Source: Sulfurivirga caldicuralii
Lineage (GTDB): Bacteria; Pseudomonadota; Gammaproteobacteria; Thiomicrospirales; Thiomicrospiraceae
Length of the DNA: 19,564 bases
Direction: 5' to 3'
NCBI GenBank assembly: GCA_015661715.1
Contig: DQVN01000055.1
Span: forward strand, 1-19,564
Positions 1-7,539 of the stretch are shown piece after piece. The position numbers and the translations under genes were made by a program. Position 1 is the stretch's first letter. Every line of letters begins with the position of its first letter. Below the pieces are notes generated by a model, which was not told the DNA's origin, did no database searches, and worked only from the letters and a program-made list of their open reading frames with translations.

Positions 1-687
1 CAGTTGGTGCGGACCCTGGCCCATGAGGTGAAGAACCCTTTGGCAGGCATCTATGGCGCCAGTCAACTTCTGCTTAAGCGTTTGCAGGGGGATGAGAAAG
101 CGGAGCAACTGGTGGCGGTCATTGCCAAGGAGGTTAAACGCCTGCAGCAGCTGGTGGATCGCATGTTGGGTCCAAAAGGAGCGCTGCAGAAAGCGCCACA
201 CAATATTCACGCCGTTATCGCCCATGTGCTGGCTGCCCTGGAAGGGGAAAAGCCCGGCAATGTGGCGGTACGTTTGGACTATGATCCCAGTATTCCTGAT
301 CTGGCGCTGGATTTTGATCAGATGGTTCAAGCGTTTATGAACCTGGTGCGTAATGCTTTCCAGGCCATGGAAAAACAGGGGGGGATGTTGACCATTCGCA
401 CCCGCGTCTCTCACCGGTTTACCTTGGGCAATCGCATGATCCCTCTGGTCGCCGTGATTCAATTTGTCGATGAAGGAGAAGGGATTCCGGCTGAGTTGTT
501 TGATTCCATCTTCTATCCTATGGTGACCAGCAAGCCGGAAGGAACAGGGTTGGGATTGCCCATTTCCCAGGCAATTGTACGTCAGCATGATGGACTAATC
601 GTGGCCCAGAGTGAGCCGGGACAGACCATTTTCAGCGTTTATCTGCCGCTGGAGCTCAAGAAAAAACAGGAGCATGGCCATGCCTGA
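1..687 (+). CDS. glnL: Nitrogen regulation sensor histidine kinase NtrB (GlnL), 3' part
   Basis: The reading frame is open from base 1, so the gene is cut by the window edge and its N-terminal PAS sensor domain is missing. The visible 228 residues begin at the phosphoacceptor helix, with the H-box AHEVKNPL (His at visible residue 8). They continue through the HATPase domain: N-box NLVRNAFQAM, G1 box DEGEGIP and G2 box GTGLGLPIS. In this family the cytoplasmic kinase/phosphatase phosphorylates NtrC when nitrogen is limiting and is controlled by PII (GlnB). The gene overlaps the start of ntrC by 8 bases, as expected for a translationally coupled two-component pair. The pairing with a genuine NtrC makes the assignment firm. 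Nothing can be said about its promoter or about an upstream glnA. Confidence 0.93.
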   Translation, partial: QLVRTLAHEVKNPLAGIYGASQLLLKRLQGDEKAEQLVAVIAKEVKRLQQLVDRMLGPKGALQKAPHNIHAVIAHVLAALEGEKPGNVAVRLDYDPSIPDLALDFDQMVQAFMNLVRNAFQAMEKQGGMLTIRTRVSHRFTLGNRMIPLVAVIQFVDEGEGIPAELFDSIFYPMVTSKPEGTGLGLPISQAIVRQHDGLIVAQSEPGQTIFSVYLPLELKKKQEHGHA

Positions 688-2098
688 CAGACCCGTGGTA
701 TGGATTGTGGATGATGATGCCTCCATTCGGTGGGTATTGGAGACCGCCCTGGAAGAAACGGATTTTGATATTCAAGTTTATGAGTCCCCGGAGCTGCCTT
801 TGCGTCGGTTGCGCCAGGAGCCGCCGGCGGTGGTGTTAACCGATGTGCGCATGCCTTCCATGGATGGACTGACCTTTTTGGAAGCCATTCATGAAGTGGA
901 TGACAAGATACCAGTGATCGTCATGACGGCCCATGCCGATCTGGATATGGCCGTGGACGCTTATGGGCGCAAAGTGTTCGAGTATGTACCCAAGCCCTTT
1001 GAGGTGGACGAGGTGGTATCCCTGGTGCAACGGGCGGTGCGAAAGCGTTTCAGTGGACGACAGCGCCGACGCCGTCAGCCCCCTAAGGCCGTATCACAGG
1101 GGGTGAGTATCATTGGCCAGGCACCGGCCATGCAGGAGGTTTTTCGCATTATCGGGCGTGTAGCCAAAACGGATGTGACCGTTTTGATCAATGGGGAAAC
1201 GGGTACCGGTAAGGAGCTGGTGGCCCGTGCCCTGCATGAACTGAGTGCCCGGGCGCATCACCCGTTTGTCGCCTTGAATACGGCCGCCATTCCCCGAGAA
1301 CTGTTGGAGTCGGAGCTATTTGGCCATGAGAAAGGGGCTTTTACCGGGGCGGTTAGTACGCGCATTGGCCGTTTTGAACAGGCCGATGGTGGCACCCTGT
1401 TTCTGGATGAAATTGGTGATATGCCGGTGGATCTACAGACCCGCCTGCTGCGGGTGCTCAATGATGGTTCATTCTATCGCGTCGGTGGGCGGGATCCGAT
1501 CAAGGTCAATGTCCGGGTGCTGGCGGCCACCCATCAGGATATGGAAGCACTGGTCCGCCAGGGGAAGTTCCGCGAGGATCTGCTCTATCGGCTGAATGTG
1601 ATTCGGATTAAAGTGCCGCCGCTGCGGGAGCGGCGTGAGGATATTCCTCTGCTGTTGCGTTATTACCTGGCTCAGGAGGCGCGCAAGTTGGGTATGGAAG
1701 AAAAGGTGCTGGATGCGGAGGTGGAAAAATACCTGACCACGCTGGATTGGCCGGGAAATGTACGCCAGCTGGCCAGTCTGTGTACCTGGTTGACCATTAT
1801 GGCCCCTGATCGGGTCGTGCACATGGAAGATCTGCCGCTGGAGTTGCGCACACCTGCGGTGGTAACCGCTAATCAGGGAGAGGGGGCGGATGACTGGCGT
1901 CAGGCTTTGGCCCAGTGGGCTCAGCAGTATCTGGCTCAAGGGGGGCGGGAACTGCACACGGTGGCAGAACGGGATTTTGAGCGCGTCTTGATCCAGGTAG
2001 CCATGCAGGCCGCCCATCACCATAAGCAGCAGGCGGCTAAGTTACTGGGTTGGGGGCGCAATACGCTCACCCGTAAGATGCAGGCGCTGGATCTGTAA
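680..2098 (+). CDS. glnG: Nitrogen regulation response regulator NtrC (sigma-54 activator)
   Basis: The 472-residue protein matches the usual NtrC length (about 470). Domains in order: receiver domain (about 5-120) with acidic pocket Asp11-13, phosphoacceptor Asp55 in TDVRMP and Lys105 in PKPF; central AAA+ domain (about 140-380) with Walker A GETGTGKE at 172-179 and the sigma-54-contacting GAFTGA loop; and a C-terminal Fis-type helix-turn-helix ending in [16 protein letters not shown]. It binds enhancer sites as an oligomer and opens sigma-54 promoters of nitrogen-scavenging genes. I chose ATG 680 because AGGAG at 668-672 lies 7 bases upstream; an in-frame ATG at 674 is too close to that site. 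The start lies inside the end of glnL, which implies translational coupling. Confidence 0.96.
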   Translation: MPDRPVVWIVDDDASIRWVLETALEETDFDIQVYESPELPLRRLRQEPPAVVLTDVRMPSMDGLTFLEAIHEVDDKIPVIVMTAHADLDMAVDAYGRKVFEYVPKPFEVDEVVSLVQRAVRKRFSGRQRRRRQPPKAVSQGVSIIGQAPAMQEVFRIIGRVAKTDVTVLINGETGTGKELVARALHELSARAHHPFVALNTAAIPRELLESELFGHEKGAFTGAVSTRIGRFEQADGGTLFLDEIGDMPVDLQTRLLRVLNDGSFYRVGGRDPIKVNVRVLAATHQDMEALVRQGKFREDLLYRLNVIRIKVPPLRERREDIPLLLRYYLAQEARKLGMEEKVLDAEVEKYLTTLDWPGNVRQLASLCTWLTIMAPDRVVHMEDLPLELRTPAVVTANQGEGADDWRQALAQWAQQYLAQGGRELHTVAERDFERVLIQVAMQAAHHHKQQAAKLLGWGRNTLTRKMQALDL

Positions 2099-2104
2099 CC
2101 TGTC

Positions 2105-2875
2105 ATGCTGAAGGAATGGGTACAGTATTGGACGACTCCCGTGCGCCATCCCGCTGCGCGCAAAATGGGCTATCTGTATGAAAGCATTGCGCTACAAGCC
2201 CGTTATCAGCGTTGTCGTGCTCAGTGGCAATCCCATTATGCGTTATGCCGTCAGGCGATTACCGAGGCGGTGGCCGATTGTCAGAGGGGACGGGTTCTGA
2301 TTTTGGGCGCCGGTCTGCTGGATGATATCCCGTTGGCTCATCTCAGTGATCGGTTTGATGAGGTTTGTCTACTGGATTTGGTATGGTTGCGCGCGGCCCG
2401 CCGGGCGGCAAAGCCGTTTGCCAATGTGTCCTGTATCGAGCATGATGTCACAGAAAGTCTGCTGCCCCTTTTGCAGGGAAAGCGTACCGTGGCGACGCCA
2501 ACCTGGGGACTGGATCAGGGCTTTTCCATGGTGGTGTCGCTAAATTTGGTCACCCAATTACCCTTGCTTCCCGCCCGCTGGCTGTTACGGCAGCAGGCGG
2601 CAGCGGTGGAAATCGAACACTATGCCCAGGAGTTAATGCGCGCCCATCTGGCGTATTTGCGCCAATTCGATCAGGCGCATATTTGTCTGATTGCGGACCG
2701 GTGCATTCAAAAGCGGGATGCCACAGGACGTCAGGTGGACGGCATTGATCCCTGGTGGGGATTGACGCCCCCACCTGCACAACAGGCCTGGTGGTGGGAG
2801 GCGGTCCCCCTTAAAGAGGGCGGTGGCTATCGGCGCCGCCATCAGGTAGGCGTCAGCTTCTGGCGCAATGGGTGA
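2105..2875 (+). CDS. SAM-dependent methyltransferase-like protein, function unknown
   Basis: This 256-residue protein is not one I can name. Residues 62-90 read like the first strand and loop of a Rossmann-type class I methyltransferase: VLILGAG (64-70), then LLD at 89-91 where an acidic residue would hold the SAM ribose. The segment SMVVSLNLVTQLPLLP (141-156) resembles the motif IV strand. The first 50 residues are helical and basic, and the C-terminus is rich in Trp and Pro. No signal peptide or membrane segment is seen. The start is 6 bases after the ntrC stop with no clear Shine-Dalgarno, so translation probably depends on coupling to ntrC. The 3' end overlaps the opposing phosphatase gene by 23 bases. 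The fold is inferred from motifs; the substrate is unknown. Confidence 0.7.
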   Translation: MLKEWVQYWTTPVRHPAARKMGYLYESIALQARYQRCRAQWQSHYALCRQAITEAVADCQRGRVLILGAGLLDDIPLAHLSDRFDEVCLLDLVWLRAARRAAKPFANVSCIEHDVTESLLPLLQGKRTVATPTWGLDQGFSMVVSLNLVTQLPLLPARWLLRQQAAAVEIEHYAQELMRAHLAYLRQFDQAHICLIADRCIQKRDATGRQVDGIDPWWGLTPPPAQQAWWWEAVPLKEGGGYRRRHQVGVSFWRNG

Positions 2876-3674
2876 GATGGGTGTGCCACGGCTCGAGCAA
2901 AATGGGTGTGCTGGCGGCCAGTGCGGATCGTTTGTCCAAGGTGCCATTGGCGACAGGCTCTCCCGCCAGGGTACAGCTGGCGCCGCCGGCTTCATGGAGA
3001 ATCAGCTGACCGGCGGCATAGTCCCACAGGCCTTGCCCCCCATGGGCGTAAAGTTCGCCGCGGCCAGCGGCGATCCAGCACCAGTCCAGCACCACGGCGC
3101 CAATATTGCGTTGCGATGCATAGGGCGGGTCTGTGGCCAGGCTGGCGGCGATGGGTTTGGGCAGGCGCTTGAAATCCACCAGGGCCAGGGCCTGCTTGAG
3201 GGTAGTGATGGTCGTCTGAGTGTGGATGGGCTGGCCATTCAGATACGCCCCTTTTCCTTTCCGGGCGCTGAACAACTCATCGCGCACCGGGTCATAGACC
3301 AGGCCCAATACAATCTCACCGCGGATGCTCAACGCGAGGGAGCTGGCGAACAGCGGGCAGCCATGGGCAAAGTTGGTGGTGCCATCCAATGGATCCAGAA
3401 TCCAGCACCCTTGGTCACTGTGCAAAGCTTGCAGTTGGGCTTCTGCTGTGGACTCCTCTCCCAAAAAGGCAAACTGGGGCCAGGTGCTGTGTAAAAAGCG
3501 GGCGGTTGCCGTTTGCATGGCGGTATCGGCTGCCGTCAGCAGGCTGCCATCGGCTTTTTCGGTTGCCGAGACCCGTTGAAAACGGGGTAGAAGTTCTTGC
3601 TGAGCCAGGCGTTTAAATTCATCCTGCAGCAGTTGCCAGTCGGCATCCGTGTGAAAAGGGGTGTAGTCAGTCAT
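2853..3674 (-). CDS. Inositol monophosphatase family protein
   Basis: The 273-residue protein carries the hallmarks of the Mg2+-dependent, Li+-sensitive phosphatase family: GEES at 72-75, DPLDGTTNF at 94-102 (metal ligands Asp94 and Asp97) and WDYAAG at 217-222 (Asp218). Length fits SuhB/IMPase and related 3'(2'),5'-bisphosphate nucleotidases (about 260-275). The family hydrolyses phosphomonoesters such as inositol-1-phosphate, histidinol phosphate or PAP; the sequence alone does not settle which. ATG 3674 is preceded by GGAG at a 7-base spacing. The start overlaps the end of the CorB-like gene by 8 bases, so it is the last gene of the ypjD-corB operon. An in-frame extension upstream exists but lies within corB and has no family similarity. 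Confidence 0.9.
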   Translation of the reverse strand: MTDYTPFHTDADWQLLQDEFKRLAQQELLPRFQRVSATEKADGSLLTAADTAMQTATARFLHSTWPQFAFLGEESTAEAQLQALHSDQGCWILDPLDGTTNFAHGCPLFASSLALSIRGEIVLGLVYDPVRDELFSARKGKGAYLNGQPIHTQTTITTLKQALALVDFKRLPKPIAASLATDPPYASQRNIGAVVLDWCWIAAGRGELYAHGGQGLWDYAAGQLILHEAGGASCTLAGEPVANGTLDKRSALAASTPILLEPWHTHLTHCARS

Positions 3675-4953
3675 GGGTGCGCTCCGGGTTGAGTGAACAG
3701 AGTCGGATTTTTTCCACCGCATTGTCAGAGCATTCCACCACTTCCAGCACATAGTCATTGATACGAATGCTGGTGCCCGCATTGGGCAGGGTTTCGGTGA
3801 TTTCCTGAACCAGACCGTTAATGGTTTTGGGTCCGTCGGTGGGGAGGTTGAGCTCATATTCTTTGTTCAGATCTCGGATAAAAGTGCTGCCTTTGACCAA
3901 AAGACAACCATCGCCTTCGACAACAATATCCTCCCGCTGCTGGTGTTGTTTATCCAGAGACAGTTCGCCGACGATCTCTTCCAGCAGGTCTTCAATTGTC
4001 AATAAGCCGATTAGATCGCCATATTCATCCACCACCAGTGCCATACGACGGCGGTGTTTGCGGAAGTTGGACAATTGTTTGTTCAACGGGGTGGTATTGG
4101 GTACATAGTAGGCCGGTCGGGCGACTTTGATAAGATCCCGTAGAGAAATTGCCTCTTTGTCTTTATGCAGCAAAAGCGGCAGGGCTTTGCGGATATTGAG
4201 GATGCCGAGCAATTCATTATCCAGCGAGCCACGATACAGGGGAATACGGGTATAGGGTGACTTTTCAAGCGCCGCCATGATTTTTTCCATGGGCTGGTCC
4301 ACGTCGATGGCGTAGATATCCGATTTGGGGATCAGCACATCCTCCACAGTGATTTGTTCCAAGCGCAGGATGCTTTTGAGCATCTGTCGATACTGTTTGG
4401 GGATCTGGGGCGTGTTTTCGATAATGGCTTCCAGCTCTTCAGGGGTCAGGTGACTGTCATCCCCCTTTTTAATCTCCACCCCCAACAGTTTCAGGAAATT
4501 ATTGGCGACAAAATTGACCATCAATACCAGGGGCGAGAGAACCTTCAGCAGGGGCTCTAAGAAATAGGTGGCTGGGAAAGCGATTTTTTCCGGATACATG
4601 GCCGCCAGGGTCTTGGGCGCCACTTCAGAGAAGATCAGCACCACCAGGGTGAGCAGGCCTGCGCCAATGGCAATGCCAGCCTCTCCGGCGAGACGCATGG
4701 CGATGATGGTGGCGATGGAAGAGGCCAGGATATTGACGAAGTTATTGCCCAGCAGAATCACACCGAGCAACCGGTCTGGATGGGCCAGCAGGCGCATGGC
4801 CCGTTGGGCGGGTTTATGGCCTTCTTGGGCCAGCGCCTTGAGACGGTAACGGTTGAGCGCCATCATGCCGGTTTCTGAACCGGAGAAAACGGCGGACATC
4901 ATCAGCAGAAAAAACAATATACCAAACAGAATGGATAGCGGTAACTCATTCAT
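3667..4953 (-). CDS. corB: CorB-like CNNM/CBS-domain transporter (YfjD family)
   Basis: This 428-residue inner-membrane protein has an N-terminal CNNM (DUF21) membrane domain (about 5-185), with a first helix over residues 5-21, the conserved SGSETG segment and SEVAPKT. A pair of CBS domains follows (about 205-330, including VDEYGDLIGLLTIEDLLEEI) and then a C-terminal CorC/HlyC domain (about 345-425). The family is linked to magnesium or cobalt efflux and resistance; the transported ion is not shown by the sequence. Length and layout equal E. coli YfjD. An AGGA stretch lies about 8 bases before ATG 4953. It sits 38 bases after ypjD, with ffh on the far side, the same arrangement as in E. coli. 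It overlaps the phosphatase gene by 8 bases. Confidence 0.93.
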   Translation of the reverse strand: MNELPLSILFGILFFLLMMSAVFSGSETGMMALNRYRLKALAQEGHKPAQRAMRLLAHPDRLLGVILLGNNFVNILASSIATIIAMRLAGEAGIAIGAGLLTLVVLIFSEVAPKTLAAMYPEKIAFPATYFLEPLLKVLSPLVLMVNFVANNFLKLLGVEIKKGDDSHLTPEELEAIIENTPQIPKQYRQMLKSILRLEQITVEDVLIPKSDIYAIDVDQPMEKIMAALEKSPYTRIPLYRGSLDNELLGILNIRKALPLLLHKDKEAISLRDLIKVARPAYYVPNTTPLNKQLSNFRKHRRRMALVVDEYGDLIGLLTIEDLLEEIVGELSLDKQHQQREDIVVEGDGCLLVKGSTFIRDLNKEYELNLPTDGPKTINGLVQEITETLPNAGTSIRINDYVLEVVECSDNAVEKIRLCSLNPERTHD

Positions 4954-4991
4954 GCGTTATTCCTGTGACCTTGAGGTTTGGAACGAACCAT

Positions 4992-5792
4992 TTATAGACG
5001 GTTGAGCAGAATTTCAAGCACAAACTGCGAGCCCAGGTAGCTGAGAACCAAGAGAAAAAAGGCAAGAAATGTCGCTTTAGCCGCTTTTTGCCCGCGCCAG
5101 CCGCGGCGGAAATGTCCCCAAAGCAGCAGGGCGTAAATGATCCAAGCGGTGATGGAAAAGAATGTTTTGTGAATAAGGGACTGCGCAAAGAGATCCTCTA
5201 CAAAGAAAGCGCCGGTGAGCAGGGCAAATGTCAGGGTGGTAAAGCCTAAGATCAGCAGTTGATACAGGGTTTTTTCCATTAATGTCAGCGGCGGCAGCGC
5301 TTTCAGCAATTGACTGATACGATGCCGTTTGAAATGGCGTTCCTGAATGCTGTAGAGCACGGCCTGAGCAGTGGCCAGTCCCAGGATGCTGTAGGCCAGA
5401 ATGGCCAGGAGAATATGCGCGCCGTATTCGATGGGCAGGGGATGAGGGGAGCCTGCCAGGTGCTGTGCCACTACTCCTACCATGGCAAGGGGCCACACGA
5501 ACAGCCCCAGGGTTTCAATGGATTTGGTAAGGTTGGCCGCCAGCAGCATCAGGGCACTGGCCCAACCGATGGTGGACAAGCCAATCCCCCAGCTAAACAA
5601 CAGATGGGATGGCTGAATAACCGCTTGGCCCAGGGCGAGGCCGTGCAAGATCACGGCAGCGGCTGTGGCCAGAAGAATGCGACGGCGGTGAAAGGTATTG
5701 GCCTGGTTGTAGCCGATACGCATGGCCACCAGGAGCGTGGCAGAGAGGTATAAGATGACAGCAAGGCTGCCAAGCAGCGCGCTGGTGGTCAT
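4992..5792 (-). CDS. ypjD: YpjD/CcsA-family inner membrane protein
   Basis: This 266-residue protein is almost all hydrophobic, with about eight predicted membrane helices starting at residue 5. It belongs to the cytochrome c assembly (CcsA/CcmC-like) superfamily. Conserved features include GAHILLAILAYS, carrying a His that binds haem in true CcsA proteins, and LIHKTFFSITAW near the C-terminus. The tryptophan-rich WWD haem-handling motif of CcmC is not visible, so a haem role is not proven. In enterobacteria ypjD lies between ffh and yfjD/corB, as here, and it has been associated with CorB-type proteins. Start ATG 5792 faces ffh. It is the first gene of a leftward operon with corB and the phosphatase gene. 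Confidence 0.88.
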   Translation of the reverse strand: MTTSALLGSLAVILYLSATLLVAMRIGYNQANTFHRRRILLATAAAVILHGLALGQAVIQPSHLLFSWGIGLSTIGWASALMLLAANLTKSIETLGLFVWPLAMVGVVAQHLAGSPHPLPIEYGAHILLAILAYSILGLATAQAVLYSIQERHFKRHRISQLLKALPPLTLMEKTLYQLLILGFTTLTFALLTGAFFVEDLFAQSLIHKTFFSITAWIIYALLLWGHFRRGWRGQKAAKATFLAFFLLVLSYLGSQFVLEILLNRL

Positions 5793-5820
5793 GTGTCGCT
5801 CAGGGTGATATTCATAAGCC

Positions 5821-5847
5821 GTTATAATAGCCCAAATTCGCCGTCAA
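5821..5847 (-). promoter_or_regulatory. Putative promoter of the ypjD operon
   Basis: On the minus strand TTGACG (5847-5842) is followed after 15 bases by TATAAC (5826-5821), 29 bases before the ypjD start. The spacing is shorter than the usual 16-18, so this is a weak call. The -10 region is shared with the opposite-strand TATAAT used for ffh. Confidence 0.35.
5823..5828 (+). promoter_or_regulatory. Putative -10 element of the ffh promoter
   Basis: A perfect TATAAT lies 31 bases before the chosen ffh start. No convincing -35 hexamer is present 16-18 bases upstream (the region reads GCTCAGG), so the promoter is either weak or activator-dependent. Confidence 0.4.
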
Positions 5848-5859
5848 ATGGAGCATGGC

Positions 5860-7266
5860 ATGTTTGAGAATCTCACCGATAGACTGAATCGAACCTTTAA
5901 AAATCTGACCGGTCAGGGGCGCCTGACGGAAAACAATATTCAGGCTGCCCTACGGGATGTGCGCCGTGCGCTGTTGGAGGCGGATGTGGCGCTGCCTGTG
6001 GTCAAACAGTTCATCGACCGCGTGCGTGAACGGGCTATTGGTCAGGAGGTCAGTTCAGCGCTGAATCCGGGGCAGGCCTTTATCAAGATCGTGCGCGATG
6101 AGCTGACCAAGGTTATGGGGGGAGAAGCGGAACCGCTGAATCTGAAGGTGGAACCCCCGGCTGTGATTTTGATGGCGGGTTTGCAGGGCGCGGGTAAGAC
6201 CACCACAGTGGGCAAGCTGGCCAAGTGGCTAAAGGAGCGGGAGAAGAAAAAGGTCATGGTGGTGTCCGCGGATGTGTATCGGCCGGCGGCGATTCGTCAG
6301 CTCGAGACCTTGGCCCATCAGGTGGGCGTGGACTTTTTCCCCTCCCAGGCTGAACAGGATCCGGTTGAGATTGTCCAGGCTGCCATGGCGGCGGCACGGA
6401 AGCAATTCGCCGATGTATTGATTGTGGATACGGCGGGGCGTCTGCATATCGACCAGGCGTTGATGGATGAGATCAAGCGTTTGCACGCCGCGGTCAAGCC
6501 TGCTGAAACCCTGTTTGTTGTGGATGCCATGACAGGGCAGGATGCGGCCAACACTGCCAAAGCCTTCCATGAGGCATTACCGTTGACGGGCGTGATTCTC
6601 ACCAAAGCTGATGGGGATGCCCGGGGTGGGGCCGCCCTGTCTATCCGGGAGATTACCGGTAAGCCGATCAAGTTTCTGGGCACAGGCGAAAAATTGGATG
6701 GCCTGGAGCCTTTCCATCCCGATCGTATGGCGGGGCGGATTTTGGGAATGGGCGATGTGCTGTCTCTGATTGAAGAGGCCGAAGCCAAGATTGATAAGAA
6801 GAAGGCGGAGAAGTTCGCCAAAAAGGTGCACAAGAGCGGTCAATTTGACCTGGAGGACTTCCTCGAGCAGTTGGGCCAGATTCATCGTATGGGCGGCATT
6901 ACGGGACTGATGGGCAAACTGCCTGGGATGGGGCAGATGGCCAATCAGGTGGATCCTGCCGTGGCGGAAAAAGAGTTCAAGCGCATGGAAGCCATTATCA
7001 ATTCCATGACGCCCCAGGAGCGCCGCCATCCGAGCATTATCAAAGGGTCGCGTAAGCGGCGAATTGCTAAGGGGGCGGGTGTTCAGGTTCAGGATGTCAA
7101 CCGTTTGCTCAAACAGTTTGAACAGATGCAGAAGATGATGAAGAAACTCTCTAAAGGGGGCATGAAGAATCTGATGCGCGGCTTAGGCGGGAAAATGCCA
7201 GGTTTAGGTGGTATGGGCGGCATGGGCGGTTTGCCGGGTGGTGGTTTCCCTTTTGGGCGGCGTTGA
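5860..7266 (+). CDS. ffh: Signal recognition particle protein Ffh (SRP54 homologue)
   Basis: Ffh binds 4.5S RNA and the signal sequences of nascent inner-membrane proteins and delivers the ribosome to FtsY. The 468-residue protein closely follows E. coli Ffh. The N-terminal bundle (about 1-85) includes EADVALPVV. The GTPase domain has G1 GLQGAGKTT at 107-115, DTAGR, and TKADGD as the guanine-specificity loop. The methionine-rich M domain (about 300-450) has GKLPGMGQ in the finger loop and SRKRRIA for RNA binding. The Gly/Met-rich tail is about 15 residues longer than in E. coli. I chose ATG 5860 because homologues begin MFxNLTDRL and GGAG lies 6 bases upstream; an in-frame ATG at 5848 adds four residues. 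rpsP, its usual downstream neighbour, is absent. Confidence 0.98.
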   Translation: MFENLTDRLNRTFKNLTGQGRLTENNIQAALRDVRRALLEADVALPVVKQFIDRVRERAIGQEVSSALNPGQAFIKIVRDELTKVMGGEAEPLNLKVEPPAVILMAGLQGAGKTTTVGKLAKWLKEREKKKVMVVSADVYRPAAIRQLETLAHQVGVDFFPSQAEQDPVEIVQAAMAAARKQFADVLIVDTAGRLHIDQALMDEIKRLHAAVKPAETLFVVDAMTGQDAANTAKAFHEALPLTGVILTKADGDARGGAALSIREITGKPIKFLGTGEKLDGLEPFHPDRMAGRILGMGDVLSLIEEAEAKIDKKKAEKFAKKVHKSGQFDLEDFLEQLGQIHRMGGITGLMGKLPGMGQMANQVDPAVAEKEFKRMEAIINSMTPQERRHPSIIKGSRKRRIAKGAGVQVQDVNRLLKQFEQMQKMMKKLSKGGMKNLMRGLGGKMPGLGGMGGMGGLPGGGFPFGRR

Positions 7267-7287
7267 GAAAAGAAAATAGTGATAAAG

Positions 7288-7318
7288 AAAACGCCCCGTC
7301 AAAACGGGGCGTTTTGCA
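7288..7318. terminator. Bidirectional rho-independent terminator between ffh and rpmJ
   Basis: A perfect 12-bp stem (AAAACGCCCCGT, loop CAAA, ACGGGGCGTTTT) spans 7288-7315. It has a T-run on the right for ffh and an A-run on the left that serves as the T-run for the convergent L36 gene. It lies 21 bases after the ffh stop. Confidence 0.93.
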
Positions 7319-7341
7319 TTCAGCAGAAGTAGCGAATTGGA

Positions 7342-7467
7342 TTACTTCTGGCGAGCCTTGAAGCGCGGGTTGGTCTTGCAGATAACATAGACCTTGCCAC
7401 GACGGCGAACCACCTGACAATCCTTGTGGCGCTTCTTGGCTGACTTCAGAGAAGACAGAACTTTCAT
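7342..7467 (-). CDS. rpmJ: 50S ribosomal protein L36, zinc-ligand-poor (C-minus, YkgO-like) form
   Basis: This 41-residue basic protein starts [17 protein letters not shown] and ends NPRFKARQK, the L36 fold of the large ribosomal subunit. Ordinary L36 binds zinc through three Cys and one His. Here Cys17 and Cys30 are kept, but the first Cys is replaced by His14 and the last His by Phe36, so this is the form regarded as zinc-independent (YkgO in E. coli). GGGGG at 7475-7479 lies 7 bases before ATG 7467. The gene stands alone with its own promoter and shares a terminator with ffh. No Zur-like operator is visible upstream. Whether a second rpmJ exists elsewhere in the genome cannot be told here. 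Confidence 0.95.
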   Translation of the reverse strand: MKVLSSLKSAKKRHKDCQVVRRRGKVYVICKTNPRFKARQK

Positions 7468-7503
7468 TGTATTTCCCCCACATGCGGCCAAAACAAAAGC
7501 GGC

Positions 7504-7532
7504 ATTATAGCGACCCGGATGAAATAGCGCAA
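7504..7532 (-). promoter_or_regulatory. rpmJ: Putative sigma-70 promoter of the L36 gene
   Basis: On the minus strand TTGCGC (7532-7527), a 17-base spacer and a perfect TATAAT (7509-7504) lie 36 bases before the start codon. Transcription would begin near 7497. Confidence 0.55.
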
Positions 7533-7533
7533 A

Positions 7534-7539
7534 TATAAT
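7534..7539 (+). promoter_or_regulatory. Putative -10 element at the start of the yoaA-like gene
   Basis: TATAAT at 7534-7539 overlaps the first possible ATG (7538) of the helicase gene. Transcription from it would begin near 7546, next to ATG 7547. No good -35 hexamer is seen, so this is tentative. Confidence 0.3.

Noticed and set aside
1469..2023. 184-residue open frame on the minus strand opposite ntrC
   Set aside because: It lies wholly within a certain ntrC gene, is His/Gln-rich low-information sequence with no family motif, and has no ribosome site; it is a codon-bias shadow.
2868..3494. 208-residue open frame on the plus strand opposite the phosphatase gene
   Set aside because: The minus strand encodes clear IMPase metal-binding motifs across the same bases; the plus-strand product shows no recognisable pattern.
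3672..3857. N-terminally extended (334-residue) version of the phosphatase
   Set aside because: The extra residues overlap the conserved C-terminal domain of the CorB-like gene in another frame, match no phosphatase N-terminus, and the ATG at 3674 has a good ribosome site.
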